Shown here piece by piece: positions 44,041-52,094 of a stretch of DNA of 64,000 bases (within the stretch, counting starts at the first letter, position 1; each line of letters starts with the position of its first letter). The DNA is from Blautia hydrogenotrophica DSM 10507 (lineage in GTDB: Bacteria > Bacillota > Clostridia > Lachnospirales > Lachnospiraceae). The notes beneath the pieces were generated by a model. The model made no database searches. It was not told the origin of the DNA and saw nothing but the letters and a program-made list of their open reading frames with translations. The position numbers and the translations under genes are program-made. The stretch covers positions 372,001 through 436,000 of the forward strand of contig NZ_CP136423.1 in NCBI RefSeq assembly GCF_034356035.1, written 5' to 3'.

Positions 44041-44664
44041 ATGTTAATTACTCAATTAAAATCAAAGGAAACTATCGCATCACTGGTGGATGGAAAGAAA
44101 GTTTTTATCATTAACTGCCATGGATGCAAAGAAGTTCATTTCCCGGAAAAAGAGGCCGTAGAGTTACAGAAGGAACTGGCTGCTGACGGGAATTTGACTG
44201 GAGTTATCACGACAGATTACATATGTAATCCTGAGAATATGAAATTACGCCTCCAACAACACATGGGAGAGATTGAGGCGGCAGACGCGGTGCTGGTACT
44301 TTCCTGCGGTGTTGGAGTGCAGACAATTGCCGAGTATCTTGAGGAGAAGACGGTATACGCTGCCTGCGATACCTTCCCGCTGCCTGGCTTCCAGGGAGTA
44401 ACCCCTCTGGAGTACGACTGCGATCAGTGCGGAGAGTGCTACTTGAACCTGACTGGTGGAATCTGCCCGATTACTGCCTGTTCCAAGAGCCTGGTAAATG
44501 GACAGTGCGGCGGTTCTAAGGATGGTAAGTGCGAAGTGGACGGCAATATGGAATGTGGTTGGGAGCGTATCTACAGGCGTCTTGCGCAGATTGGACGTCT
44601 GGATGTGCTGAAATGTCCGACCCAGGTGCGCAATTTTGCGACAGATGATGAAGTGTCTAAATAG
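44041..44664 (+). CDS. metV: MetV: methylenetetrahydrofolate reductase C-terminal/zinc-binding subunit
   Basis: A 207-residue cysteine-rich protein closely similar to the first 200 residues of the preceding fusion: NCHGCKEVHFP, SCGVGVQTIAEYL, CDQCGECYLNLTGG, then CSKSLVNGQCGG and a matching GRL...tail. MetV is the partner of MetF in acetogenic MTHFR, binding zinc and 4Fe-4S clusters. Presence of both a fused and a free copy implies two non-equivalent MetV sites in one complex. Start ATG 44041; coupled to its neighbours. Confidence 0.92.
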   Translation: MLITQLKSKETIASLVDGKKVFIINCHGCKEVHFPEKEAVELQKELAADGNLTGVITTDYICNPENMKLRLQQHMGEIEAADAVLVLSCGVGVQTIAEYLEEKTVYAACDTFPLPGFQGVTPLEYDCDQCGECYLNLTGGICPITACSKSLVNGQCGGSKDGKCEVDGNMECGWERIYRRLAQIGRLDVLKCPTQVRNFATDDEVSK

Positions 44665-44704
44665 AGAAACCGTTGAAATTTTTAAGGATTAGGAGCAATG
44701 TATA

Positions 44705-45583
44705 ATGAAAATTACTGAGTTGTTTGAACGTGGTGAATTTGTAGTTTCTGCGGAAGTAGGTCCGCCAAAAGGAATACATATTGAACATTTGCTGGAAGAA
44801 GCGAAAACTTATCTGAGCGGTATCACGGCGGTAAACGTGACAGATAATCAGTCCTCCGTTATGCGTCTTGGCTCTCTGGCTGTCTGTAAAGCTCTGAAAG
44901 ACGAGGGGCTGACACCGATTTTCCAGATGACCTGTCGTGACAGGAACCGTATTGCGTTGCAGTCAGATCTTCTGAGCGCAGCTATGCTGGGAATTGAGAA
45001 CCTGTTGCTTTTGACAGGCGATCATACGAAGATGGGAGACCATCCTCAGGCAAAACCTGTGTTTGACTTGGATTCTGTTTCTTTGCTGCACACGGTGAGA
45101 AAACTGGAAGAAGGCGAAGATCTGGGTGGAAATAAGCTGGTAGGAGAGCCACCGAAGTTCGCGAAGGGAGCAGTTGTGTCTCCTTGCAGCGATTCTGTTG
45201 ATGCGCAGCTTGCGAAAATGGAGCGCAAGGTTCGTGCCGGTGCAGATTATTTCCAGACTCAGGCAGTCTATGAGCCAGAGAAATTTATCAAATTCATGGA
45301 GAAAGCAAAACAGTTTGGAAAACCGGTTCAGTTGGGAATTGTAATTCCAAAATCAGCAGGAATGGCGAAATTCATGAACGATAACGTAGCTGGTATCCAT
45401 GTTCCTCAGGAGATGCTGGATGAGCTTAAGAAGGATAAAGAAAAAACCAAGGCAGGCATCACAGGCGTGGAGATTGCAGCGCGTATTATCAAAGAGTGTA
45501 AACCATATTGTCAGGGTGTACACATCATGGCTCTGGGATGGGAGTCTAAGATTCCAGCTCTTCTTGAGCAGGCTGGTCTTTAA
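44705..45583 (+). CDS. metF: Methylenetetrahydrofolate reductase MetF
   Basis: A 292-residue TIM-barrel flavoprotein: FVVSAEVGPPKG (catalytic Glu), INTERNAL motif TCRDRNRIALQSDLL, LLLLTGDHTKMGDH and ADYFQTQAVYEP (the FQTQ pattern). It reduces methylene-THF to methyl-THF, a step of the Wood-Ljungdahl methyl branch. Together with MetV and the MetV-RnfC fusion it forms a complete NADH-linked set. Start ATG 44705; two terminators follow. No other pathway genes are in the window. Confidence 0.94.
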   Translation: MKITELFERGEFVVSAEVGPPKGIHIEHLLEEAKTYLSGITAVNVTDNQSSVMRLGSLAVCKALKDEGLTPIFQMTCRDRNRIALQSDLLSAAMLGIENLLLLTGDHTKMGDHPQAKPVFDLDSVSLLHTVRKLEEGEDLGGNKLVGEPPKFAKGAVVSPCSDSVDAQLAKMERKVRAGADYFQTQAVYEPEKFIKFMEKAKQFGKPVQLGIVIPKSAGMAKFMNDNVAGIHVPQEMLDELKKDKEKTKAGITGVEIAARIIKECKPYCQGVHIMALGWESKIPALLEQAGL

Positions 45584-45651
45584 GATTTTGCGCGATGAGC
45601 TGTCCGTGGCATCACGGTAAATATGGGAATTGTTTTTTGCATTTTAACTGG

Positions 45652-45684
45652 GGCTGTCGTATCGGAAGGTACGGCAGCCTTTTT
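45652..45684 (+). terminator. Terminator 1 after metF
   Basis: GGCTGTCGTA (45652-45661) pairs with GTACGGCAGCC (45669-45679) apart from one offset base, then TTTTT. Confidence 0.8.
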
Positions 45685-45700
45685 CATATAAGCAGACGGG

Positions 45701-45728
45701 GAATCCTGCAAGCAGGATTCTTTTTTAT
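45701..45728 (+). terminator. Terminator 2 after metF
   Basis: Perfect GAATCCTGC-aa-GCAGGATTC (45701-45720) followed by six T. It is a second tandem terminator 17 bases after the first. Confidence 0.85.
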
Positions 45729-45819
45729 TATGGGTGTATACGCCGCAATTTGGAAATACCCTTTGACAAACGAAACGAATCTATTTACAATAGCAACTAT
45801 AACATGGCATAGTATTTTA

Positions 45820-45983
45820 GTAACAGTTCGGCCATACAGTGTACAGGGAGCAAAAAAACATACTTGTATGTTTTTGCGAGCGGACATCTGTATGAGCTGA
45901 GCGCCATTTCATGAGTAAAAGGTTGCATTAGCCACGATAAGCACACAGTGCGGTTTTACGAATGGCGCTGACTGAACTGTTAC
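45820..45983 (+). repeat. Element B, full copy: 164-bp structured repeat
   Basis: Bounded by GTAACAGTTC ... GAACTGTTAC, with an inner hairpin AAAAACATAC-ttg-TATGTTTTT. The first half matches, inverted, 48931-49013. Flanks GTATTTTA and ATATTTTA may be an 8-bp target duplication. It lies between metF terminators and hisC; there is no gene inside. The end GAACTGTTAC also occurs alone at 63006-63015. Confidence 0.75.
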
Positions 45984-46004
45984 ATATTTTAGAGGAGTAT
46001 CGAG

Positions 46005-47063
46005 ATGAAAGCATGGGAAAAGAACGTAAGAGAAGTTGTTCCGTATACCCCCGGAGAGCAGCCAAACGAGCCGAATATGATTAAGCTGAATACCAATGAG
46101 AATCCATATCCGCCGTCTCCAAAGGTGGAGGAGGCATGGAGGAAGCTGAACTTGTCGGCCATGCGTCTGTATCCAGACCCGACGGCTGATATGCTGGTGA
46201 AGGCAATTGCAGAAGAGTACGGCATGAAAAAAGAGCAGGTGTTTGTGGGGGTCGGATCAGATGATGTCTTGGCCATGGCTTTTCAGGCATTTTTCAATTC
46301 GGAATGGCCGATTTTGTTTCCAGATATCACCTATTCGTTTTATGATGTTTGGGCAGAACTATTTAAAATTCCTTATCGCTGTCCGAAGCTGAATGAACGG
46401 TTGGAGATCGAGAAAAATGACTATTTACAGAGAAATGGCGGAATCGTATTTCCAAATCCAAACGCTCCCACGGGCGTAGAGCTTTCTCTTGAGAACATAG
46501 AGGAAATCGTCAGGAAAAACCAGGATGTGGTGGTGATCGTGGATGAAGCCTACGTGGACTTTGGAGCTCGGTCGGCGTTGCCTTTGGTGGAAAAGTACGA
46601 TAACCTGCTGGTGGTTCAGACATTTTCTAAATCTCGTTCTATGGCGGGAATGAGGATTGGATATGCTTTTGGAAGCGAAGCATTAATCAAGTACCTGAAC
46701 GATGTGAAATATTCCTTTAATTCCTATACGATGAATCGTACTTCCCTGGCCTTAGGGGCAGCCGCGGTGAGAGACAGGAAGTATTTTGAAGAGACTGTGC
46801 AAAAGATTCAGCAGACCCGAGAGTGGACGAAACAAGAGCTGAAAAAGCTGGGATTTGAGTTTGCAGACTCAAAGGCAAACTTTATCTTTGCGACCCACCC
46901 TCGGTATGAAGCGAAAGAGCTGTTTGAAGCTTTGAGGCGGGAACATATTTACGTGCGATATTTTGATAAACCAAGGATTAACCAATATCTGAGAATTACC
47001 ATTGGAACTCCTCAGGAGATGGAGATTTTGGTTGAATTTTTGAAAAAATATATAAAGAAATAG
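46005..47063 (+). CDS. hisC: Histidinol-phosphate aminotransferase-like PLP enzyme
   Basis: A 352-residue class I/II aminotransferase of the HisC group: IKLNTNENPYPPSPKV, VGVGSDDVLAMAFQAF, FPNPNAPTGVELSL, VIVDEAYVDFG, TFSKSRSMAGMRIGYAFG (Schiff-base lysine) and YLRITIGT (substrate arginine). It converts histidinol phosphate/imidazole-acetol phosphate, or acts on aromatic amino acids. It is isolated from other his genes. The start is ATG 46005 after AGAGGAGTATCGAG, only 21 bases after element B, so the element may influence its leader. Confidence 0.9.
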   Translation: MKAWEKNVREVVPYTPGEQPNEPNMIKLNTNENPYPPSPKVEEAWRKLNLSAMRLYPDPTADMLVKAIAEEYGMKKEQVFVGVGSDDVLAMAFQAFFNSEWPILFPDITYSFYDVWAELFKIPYRCPKLNERLEIEKNDYLQRNGGIVFPNPNAPTGVELSLENIEEIVRKNQDVVVIVDEAYVDFGARSALPLVEKYDNLLVVQTFSKSRSMAGMRIGYAFGSEALIKYLNDVKYSFNSYTMNRTSLALGAAAVRDRKYFEETVQKIQQTREWTKQELKKLGFEFADSKANFIFATHPRYEAKELFEALRREHIYVRYFDKPRINQYLRITIGTPQEMEILVEFLKKYIKK

Positions 47064-47075
47064 TGGAGGAAATTT

Positions 47076-47576
47076 ATGGAATCACTGGTACAATGGTTTA
47101 CGGCAACTTTATCCCCTTATATTTCTGAATATGCGGTTATTTTTATTATCTCTCTGATGCCAATTCTGGAGGTAAGAGGGGGACTGCTGGCAGCAAGTCT
47201 TTTGAAGATTCCTGAGCTGCAGGCGATTCCCATCTGCGTGATCGGTAATGTGTTGCCGATTCCCTTTATACTTCTTTTTATCAGACAGATATTCAAATGG
47301 ATGAAAAAGATCGAGTTGTTCCGCGGATTGGTGGAAAAGCTGGAAAAGAGAGCGTTGGGAAAAAGCGATCGAATTAAAAAGTATGAATTCTGGGGGCTGA
47401 TGCTTTTTGTGGGAATTCCTTTGCCGGGTACAGGGGCATGGACGGGGGCGCTGATTGCTTCCCTGTTGGAAATTGATATCAAAAAATCTTCGCTGGCGAT
47501 TTTATGCGGTGTTGCGCTGGCGACGGTTATCATGTATGTGGTGTCCTACCTGATTGTGGGAAATATAGTTCAATGA
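47076..47576 (+). CDS. Small multidrug-export family membrane protein (COG2426)
   Basis: A 166-residue membrane protein with about five helices and the family motifs ISLMPILEVRGGLLAA and FVGIPLPGTGAWTGALIASLLEID. The GxxLPGTGxWTG block is related to SNARE-assoc/DedA-like and chromate-type small exporters; the multidrug label is historical and weak. It follows hisC by 12 bases (GTGGAGGAAATTT upstream), so it is co-transcribed. Function unknown. Confidence 0.8.
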   Translation: MESLVQWFTATLSPYISEYAVIFIISLMPILEVRGGLLAASLLKIPELQAIPICVIGNVLPIPFILLFIRQIFKWMKKIELFRGLVEKLEKRALGKSDRIKKYEFWGLMLFVGIPLPGTGAWTGALIASLLEIDIKKSSLAILCGVALATVIMYVVSYLIVGNIVQ

Positions 47577-47666
47577 GCAGAGGGGGAACTTCGTTGTGTG
47601 CGGGGTTCTCTTTTGATTTATCAGGGATAAGAGATTGATAGAAAAAGAAAGACAGGTGAAGATAAG

Positions 47667-48404
47667 ATGATGGATGTGAAAGTGTTTCAGGAAAAGCTAC
47701 GGGAGATCACTTTTGCCGCAAAAGCGGAGAAAAGGGAATTTAGCCGTGAGAAAATTCAGCAATTCTTTCAAGGGGAGGAGCTTGAGGAGTCTCAGATAGA
47801 TAAAATTGAGGCATATCTAAAGGCTCAGACTGCCAGTTCAGGAGAAATTCAGGCAGAGGAGTGTCCGGCGGCTGTGCAAGTGAAGATGGCCCCGCTTTCT
47901 ATGGACGAACAGAGATATTTAAAAGACTATGAGGAAAGTTTGCAATGGGTGGCGCCCCCGGAAACTCGAGAGTTAGAAAAATTATATCAGGCTATGAGTG
48001 CAGGGAAAACCCAGGCGCAGTCCAGACTGGCTCAACTGTTTCTGCCAGAAGTCGTGGAGATCGCTAAGCGCCTCCACACGGAAGAAGGCTATCTGGGAGA
48101 TATGATTCAGGAAGGAAATGTAGCGTTGATGTCAGCTCTGAATCAGTGGAGGCCTGACGGGGAACCGGGAGAATGGCTGAGAAGGCGAATAGAGTCGGGA
48201 ATCTGCGGTATGGTGAGTCAAAGTGAACGACAGAAATTCGAAGACGATATACTGGTGGAAAAAGTCCGCAAATTAGAGGCGGCAGTGAGAGAACTGACAG
48301 AAGAGAACGAAGAGAAGAAATTCAGTGTAGAGGAGCTTTCCATTCTCTTGGATATGGACATTGATGAGATCAGAGATATTCTCAGACTTACCGGGGATGC
48401 CTGA
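47667..48404 (+). CDS. Sigma-70-like protein lacking region 4
   Basis: A 245-residue protein. Its N-terminus (about 15-55: SREKIQQFFQGEELEESQIDKIEAYL) resembles sigma region 1.1. The middle (152-192: LGDMIQEGNVALMSALNQWRPDGEPGEWLRRRIESGI) is like the region 2 core-binding and -10 segment. The end (FSVEELSILLDMDIDEIRDILRLTGDA) is like the region 3 HTH. The chain stops there, so the -35-binding region 4 of normal sigma factors is missing, and region 2 has lost the aromatic-rich DNA-melting part. It might be a decoy, an anti-sigma-like binder or a regulator. ACAGGTGAAGATAAG precedes the ATG. Confidence 0.75.
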   Translation: MMDVKVFQEKLREITFAAKAEKREFSREKIQQFFQGEELEESQIDKIEAYLKAQTASSGEIQAEECPAAVQVKMAPLSMDEQRYLKDYEESLQWVAPPETRELEKLYQAMSAGKTQAQSRLAQLFLPEVVEIAKRLHTEEGYLGDMIQEGNVALMSALNQWRPDGEPGEWLRRRIESGICGMVSQSERQKFEDDILVEKVRKLEAAVRELTEENEEKKFSVEELSILLDMDIDEIRDILRLTGDA

Positions 48405-48491
48405 TGGAGCTTGAATAAAATTGCAAGAAAGTGTATATGCTAGAAGAAAGGGTTTTCTGGAAATTTCACAGAGTATAGAGGAGATCTGAGA

Positions 48492-48920
48492 ATGGGAATT
48501 CTAATAGCATTGCTTTCGGGAGCACTGATGAGTATTCAAGGAGTTTTTAACACAGAAGTGACAAAACAGACCAGCCTTTGGGTATCTACAGGATGGGTGC
48601 AATTATCAGCTTTTTTAGTTTGTGTGGTGGCGTGGCTGTACAATGGTAGACAAAGTGTAGGTGCACTGATGCAGGTGGACAACAAATATACGCTGTTGGG
48701 TGGTGTCATAGGAGCTTTTATCACTGTGACGGTGATTCAGAGCATGAGTCAGTTAGGGCCGGCAAAGGCGGCGATGTTGATTGTGATTTCTCAGTTGGCA
48801 GTTGCCTATTTAATCGAGCTGTTTGGGATGTTTGGTGTGGATAAAGAGCCTTTTGAGTGGAGAAAGGTATTAGGAATGGCTATCGCGATTGTGGGAATTG
48901 TGATTTTTAAGTGGGAATAA
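48492..48920 (+). CDS. DMT-type membrane protein (YdcZ/DUF606 family)
   Basis: A 142-residue protein with five hydrophobic helices and the half-size drug/metabolite-transporter layout: LSGALMSIQGVFNTEVTK, LLGGVIGAFITVTVIQSM, SQLAVAYLIELFGMFGVDKEPFEWRKVLGMAIAIVGI. Single YdcZ-type units usually act as dimers; cargo is unknown. GAGGAGATCTGAGA precedes the ATG. It is directly followed by the element B/A cluster. Confidence 0.85.
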   Translation: MGILIALLSGALMSIQGVFNTEVTKQTSLWVSTGWVQLSAFLVCVVAWLYNGRQSVGALMQVDNKYTLLGGVIGAFITVTVIQSMSQLGPAKAAMLIVISQLAVAYLIELFGMFGVDKEPFEWRKVLGMAIAIVGIVIFKWE

Positions 48921-48930
48921 AATACTGCGT

Positions 48931-49013
48931 ACTCAACTCATAAAGATGTCCGCTCGCGAAAACATACGAGTATGTTTTTATACTTCCCGTATACTGAATG
49001 GCCGAACTGATAC
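48931..49013 (-). repeat. Element B, partial inverted copy
   Basis: Reverse complement matches the first half of the B element at 45820: shared GTTCGGCCAT, the AAAACATAC hairpin region, GCGAGCGGACATCT and ATGAG. The outer end reads GAACTGATAC (49004-49013). About half of B is missing. It lies 6 bases from element A copy 3. Confidence 0.7.
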
Positions 49014-49019
49014 AAAAAT

Positions 49020-49109
49020 GTAGCTATCAGCCATAACAGCTCGGATTAGTTGCTGCGGCTTATATCGCTGCATACGCGGCTAAATCCTCATTTATGGCTA
49101 AGTAGTTAC
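49020..49109 (+). repeat. Element A, short 90-bp derivative
   Basis: Starts GTAGCTATCAGCCATAACAG and ends ATGGCTAAGTAGTTAC. It matches the first about 75 bases of the 63025 copy, then jumps to the terminal repeat, as if internally deleted. Bases 49110-49228, before comEA, contain no other gene. Confidence 0.75.
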
Positions 49110-49228
49110 CAAAAAATGGCAGGAGTTTGACTTTGTACTTGTAATTGAAGTGCAAATTCGATAAAATAAAAGTGGTTATGTATACTGTCGGGGACTTTAC
49201 ATTGATAAAATGTAAAGGAGTGACAGAA

Positions 49229-49873
49229 ATGAGAAGTAAGAAAAGTCTATTCAGTTATCTGCTTTACTTGTTCGTGTGTCTAACTGTGTTTTCAGGCTGT
49301 GGAGAAAGCGAGGAGGAATTTTTGCTGACAGAGGAGAACGTGGCGGCAGAAAGTGAACAAGAAGAGGCTGAGGAGGAAAGTGAGAGCAAATCCCAGGATG
49401 AGTCAGGAATTGTCCAAAACATACAGATCTGTGTGGACTTATGCGGGGCGGTGGCGAATCCGGGGGTTTATTTTTTAGAGGAAGGTAGCCGTCTGTACGA
49501 AGCTGTGGAGATGGCCGGTGGTTACACACCTGAAGCGGCTCTGGGGGTGTTGAACCAGGCTCAAGTACTGACAGACGGCCAGCAAATCCGTGTGTTGACT
49601 CAGGAGGAGCTTCAAAGTCAGCCGGAGCTAGTGGGTCAGACAGAAAGCGCCGGCTCTGAACAACCAGGGGAATCAGATGGAAAAGTAAATATAAATACCG
49701 CTGATGCACAGACACTGATGACTTTAAATGGAATTGGCGAGAGCCGTGCACAGGCAATTCTTACATACAGAGAAGAAAACGGTTTGTTCCAGAGTGTGGA
49801 GCAGATTAAGGAAGTCAGCGGCATCGGTGATGGTATTTTTAGTCGTATCAAAGATGAGATTGTAATAGAATAG
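49229..49873 (+). CDS. comEA: ComEA-like lipoprotein: SLBB plus helix-hairpin-helix DNA-binding protein
   Basis: 214 residues from ATG 49229 (TAAAGGAGTGACAGAA upstream); a longer frame from 49145 adds an unlikely leader. A signal with lipobox VFSGC gives a lipid anchor, then an acidic linker (EQEEAEEESESKS), an SLBB domain (VDLCGAVANPGVYFLEEG) and a C-terminal double HhH (VNINTADAQTLMTLNGIGESRAQAILTY, VSGIGDGIFSRIK). ComEA binds incoming DNA during transformation. A lipidated version instead of a membrane helix is a notable variant. comEC is 3.2 kb downstream with other genes between. Confidence 0.88.
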   Translation: MRSKKSLFSYLLYLFVCLTVFSGCGESEEEFLLTEENVAAESEQEEAEEESESKSQDESGIVQNIQICVDLCGAVANPGVYFLEEGSRLYEAVEMAGGYTPEAALGVLNQAQVLTDGQQIRVLTQEELQSQPELVGQTESAGSEQPGESDGKVNINTADAQTLMTLNGIGESRAQAILTYREENGLFQSVEQIKEVSGIGDGIFSRIKDEIVIE

Positions 49874-49883
49874 GAGAAAACCC

Positions 49884-50573
49884 ATGAGCAAAAAGGTGTT
49901 GGTAGTAGATGATGAAAAATTGATTGTCAAAGGTATCCGCTTCAGCTTGGAGCAAGATGATATGGATGTGGACTGTGCCTACGACGGAGAGGAAGCTTTG
50001 GAGTTGGCGAAGGCAAATAAATACGATATTATTCTGCTGGATCTTATGCTTCCAAAGATGGATGGTCTGGAAGTGTGTCAGCAGATTCGGGAATTTTCAG
50101 ATGTGCCTATTGTGATGTTGACTGCTAAGGGAGAAGACATGGACAAGATCTTAGGTCTGGAATACGGAGCAGACGACTACATTACCAAGCCTTTTAACAT
50201 ATTGGAAGTAAAAGCAAGGATTAAGGCAATTATGCGCCGGGCACATCTGGAGGCAAAGACCCAGGAGAAGGCAAAGACTGTTCAGGTGGGAGAACTGAAA
50301 ATGGATTGTGAGAGCCGCAGAGTCTTTATCGGAGATAAGGAGATTAACCTGACAGCAAAAGAATTTGATGTCTTGGAACTGCTGGTATTTAATCCCAATA
50401 AGGTCTACAGCAGAGAAAATCTGTTAAATATTGTCTGGGGTTATGAGTATCCTGGCGATGTGAGAACCGTGGATGTACATATTCGGAGGCTTCGGGAAAA
50501 AATTGAGTCCAATCCCAGCGAGCCGAAATACGTGCATACTAAGTGGGGAGTCGGATACTATTTTCAGGCTTAG
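49884..50573 (+). CDS. OmpR/PhoB-family response regulator (WalR-like)
   Basis: A 229-residue response regulator. The receiver has acidic residues VVDDEK, phosphorylation Asp in ILLDLMLPK, Thr in VMLTAKG and Lys in ITKPFN. The C-terminal winged helix has the usual LTAKEFDVLELLVFNPNKVYSRENLLNIVWGYEYPGDVRTVDVHIRRLREKI. Sequence style is close to WalR/YycF. It begins 10 bases after comEA and is paired with the histidine kinase after a 79-base gap that carries a stem-loop. Confidence 0.94.
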   Translation: MSKKVLVVDDEKLIVKGIRFSLEQDDMDVDCAYDGEEALELAKANKYDIILLDLMLPKMDGLEVCQQIREFSDVPIVMLTAKGEDMDKILGLEYGADDYITKPFNILEVKARIKAIMRRAHLEAKTQEKAKTVQVGELKMDCESRRVFIGDKEINLTAKEFDVLELLVFNPNKVYSRENLLNIVWGYEYPGDVRTVDVHIRRLREKIESNPSEPKYVHTKWGVGYYFQA

Positions 50574-50585
50574 AAAAAGTGAGGG

Positions 50586-50617
50586 CAGGAGAGTTCTGAG
50601 AAATCAGGATTCTCCTG
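50586..50617 (+). other. Intercistronic hairpin with GAAA tetraloop
   Basis: 14-base arms CAGGAGAGTTCTGA and TCAGGATTCTCCTG around GAAA, with two G-T pairs. Followed by TTCTTG, a weak terminator-like tail. It could set the ratio of regulator to kinase. Confidence 0.6.
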
Positions 50618-50652
50618 TTCTTGTGCGATAAGCCCGGCAAAAGGAGAATTCA

Positions 50653-52083
50653 ATGAAAAAAACGCAAAAGAAATCAAAGTTCTTCAAAAGTCTCCGGTTC
50701 CGGATTATGTTTATCCTGTTCATTTTGGGGATTGTGCCTAGTGTGATCGTGGCGGCAAGTATCATAGGAACTTATGAGGAGAGAGCTGTATCTGTCAGAA
50801 TCAGCAATGTTAAGAACCAGTGTGATATTATCTCGAATATGCTGATTAACGAGGGATATATGAGCGATCAAAGTTCCGTGTCCATAAACAGTAAGTTGGA
50901 GATGTTTTCTAGTGTCTACAGCGGTCGGGTGATGGTTGTGGATTTGGATTTTCGGGTTATAAAGGATACTTATAACCTAGATGAAGGAAAAACGCTGATC
51001 TCGGAGGATGTGATTAAGTGTTACCGGGGAGAGGTGAGTACCCAATATAATGAGAAGAGTCAGTTTATCGAGATGGCTTTTCCAATTCAGGGGGAGGATG
51101 CTAGCAAAATCTACGGGGTTATCTATGTGAACGTATCTACGAACGAGATTGCTTCCAACATTGAACTCTTAGAACAGAGAGAGATTCTGATACTGGGGAT
51201 TATCGCTGTGCTGGTAATTGTCTTAGGCTATGTATTGTCCAGTCTCCTTGTGAAGCCTTTTGCGAGGGTGACAAAAGCCATCGAGGATTTGACAGACGGG
51301 TATCAAAAAGATGAGATTTCAGTACCAGACTACACAGAGACAGAACTGATTACGGAAGCATTTAATAAAATGCTGAGCCGGATGAAAGTGCTGGATGAGT
51401 CGAGGCAGGAGTTTGTATCCAATGTGTCCCATGAATTGAAGACACCTATGACTTCCATGAAAGTACTGGCAGATTCATTGGTGGGGCAGAAAAATGTGCC
51501 GGAGGAACTGTATCAGGAGTTTCTTCAGGATATCACAGTAGAGATAGACAGGGAGAATAAAATCATCACAGATCTGTTGTCTCTGGTAAAACTGGATAAG
51601 AAAGCCTCAGATTTGACAGTGGAACATTTGAATATCAATGAGCTTTTGGAGGCCATTTTGAAACGGTTAAGGCCGATAGCGGACAAGCGGAATATCGACT
51701 TGATTTTGGACAGTTTTCGTCCTGTGGATGCAGACGTGGATGAGGTCAAATTCACTTTGGCCATCAGCAATTTAGTGGAGAATGGCATTAAGTATAATGT
51801 GGATGACGGATGGGTGAGAGTTTCCCTGGACGCAGATTACAAGTATTTCTATGTGACTGTGGCCGATTCAGGAATGGGAATTCCTGAGGAGAGCATTGAG
51901 CGGATTTTCGAGAGGTTCTATCGGGTGGACAAGTCCCACTCTAGGGAAATCGGAGGTACTGGTCTAGGCTTGGCTATCACAAAGAGTGCGGTTTTAATGC
52001 ACCATGGTGTCATAAAAGTATTCAGCAAGGAGGACGAAGGAACTACCTTTTCTGTCAGAATTCCTTTGTCTTATATACCATAG
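50653..52083 (+). CDS. Membrane sensor histidine kinase (WalK-like, HAMP)
   Basis: A 476-residue kinase. TM1 is at about 17-37 (IMFILFILGIVPSVIVAA), with an extracellular Cache-like region of about 140 residues, TM2 at about 178-200, HAMP at 200-255, HisKA with phospho-His (FVSNVSHELKTPM) and HATPase with N box (AISNLVENGIKYN), DSGMGIP and GGTGLGLAI. There is no PAS domain, unlike classic WalK. It pairs with the preceding regulator and is followed 11 bases later by a GerMN lipoprotein, a common partner in clostridial WalRK-like operons. Confidence 0.94.
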   Translation: MKKTQKKSKFFKSLRFRIMFILFILGIVPSVIVAASIIGTYEERAVSVRISNVKNQCDIISNMLINEGYMSDQSSVSINSKLEMFSSVYSGRVMVVDLDFRVIKDTYNLDEGKTLISEDVIKCYRGEVSTQYNEKSQFIEMAFPIQGEDASKIYGVIYVNVSTNEIASNIELLEQREILILGIIAVLVIVLGYVLSSLLVKPFARVTKAIEDLTDGYQKDEISVPDYTETELITEAFNKMLSRMKVLDESRQEFVSNVSHELKTPMTSMKVLADSLVGQKNVPEELYQEFLQDITVEIDRENKIITDLLSLVKLDKKASDLTVEHLNINELLEAILKRLRPIADKRNIDLILDSFRPVDADVDEVKFTLAISNLVENGIKYNVDDGWVRVSLDADYKYFYVTVADSGMGIPEESIERIFERFYRVDKSHSREIGGTGLGLAITKSAVLMHHGVIKVFSKEDEGTTFSVRIPLSYIP

Positions 52084-52094
52084 GAGGTACCGGA

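Noticed and set aside
45595..45900. Frame between metF and element B
   Set aside because: Covers two terminators and part of element B; composition is not protein-like.
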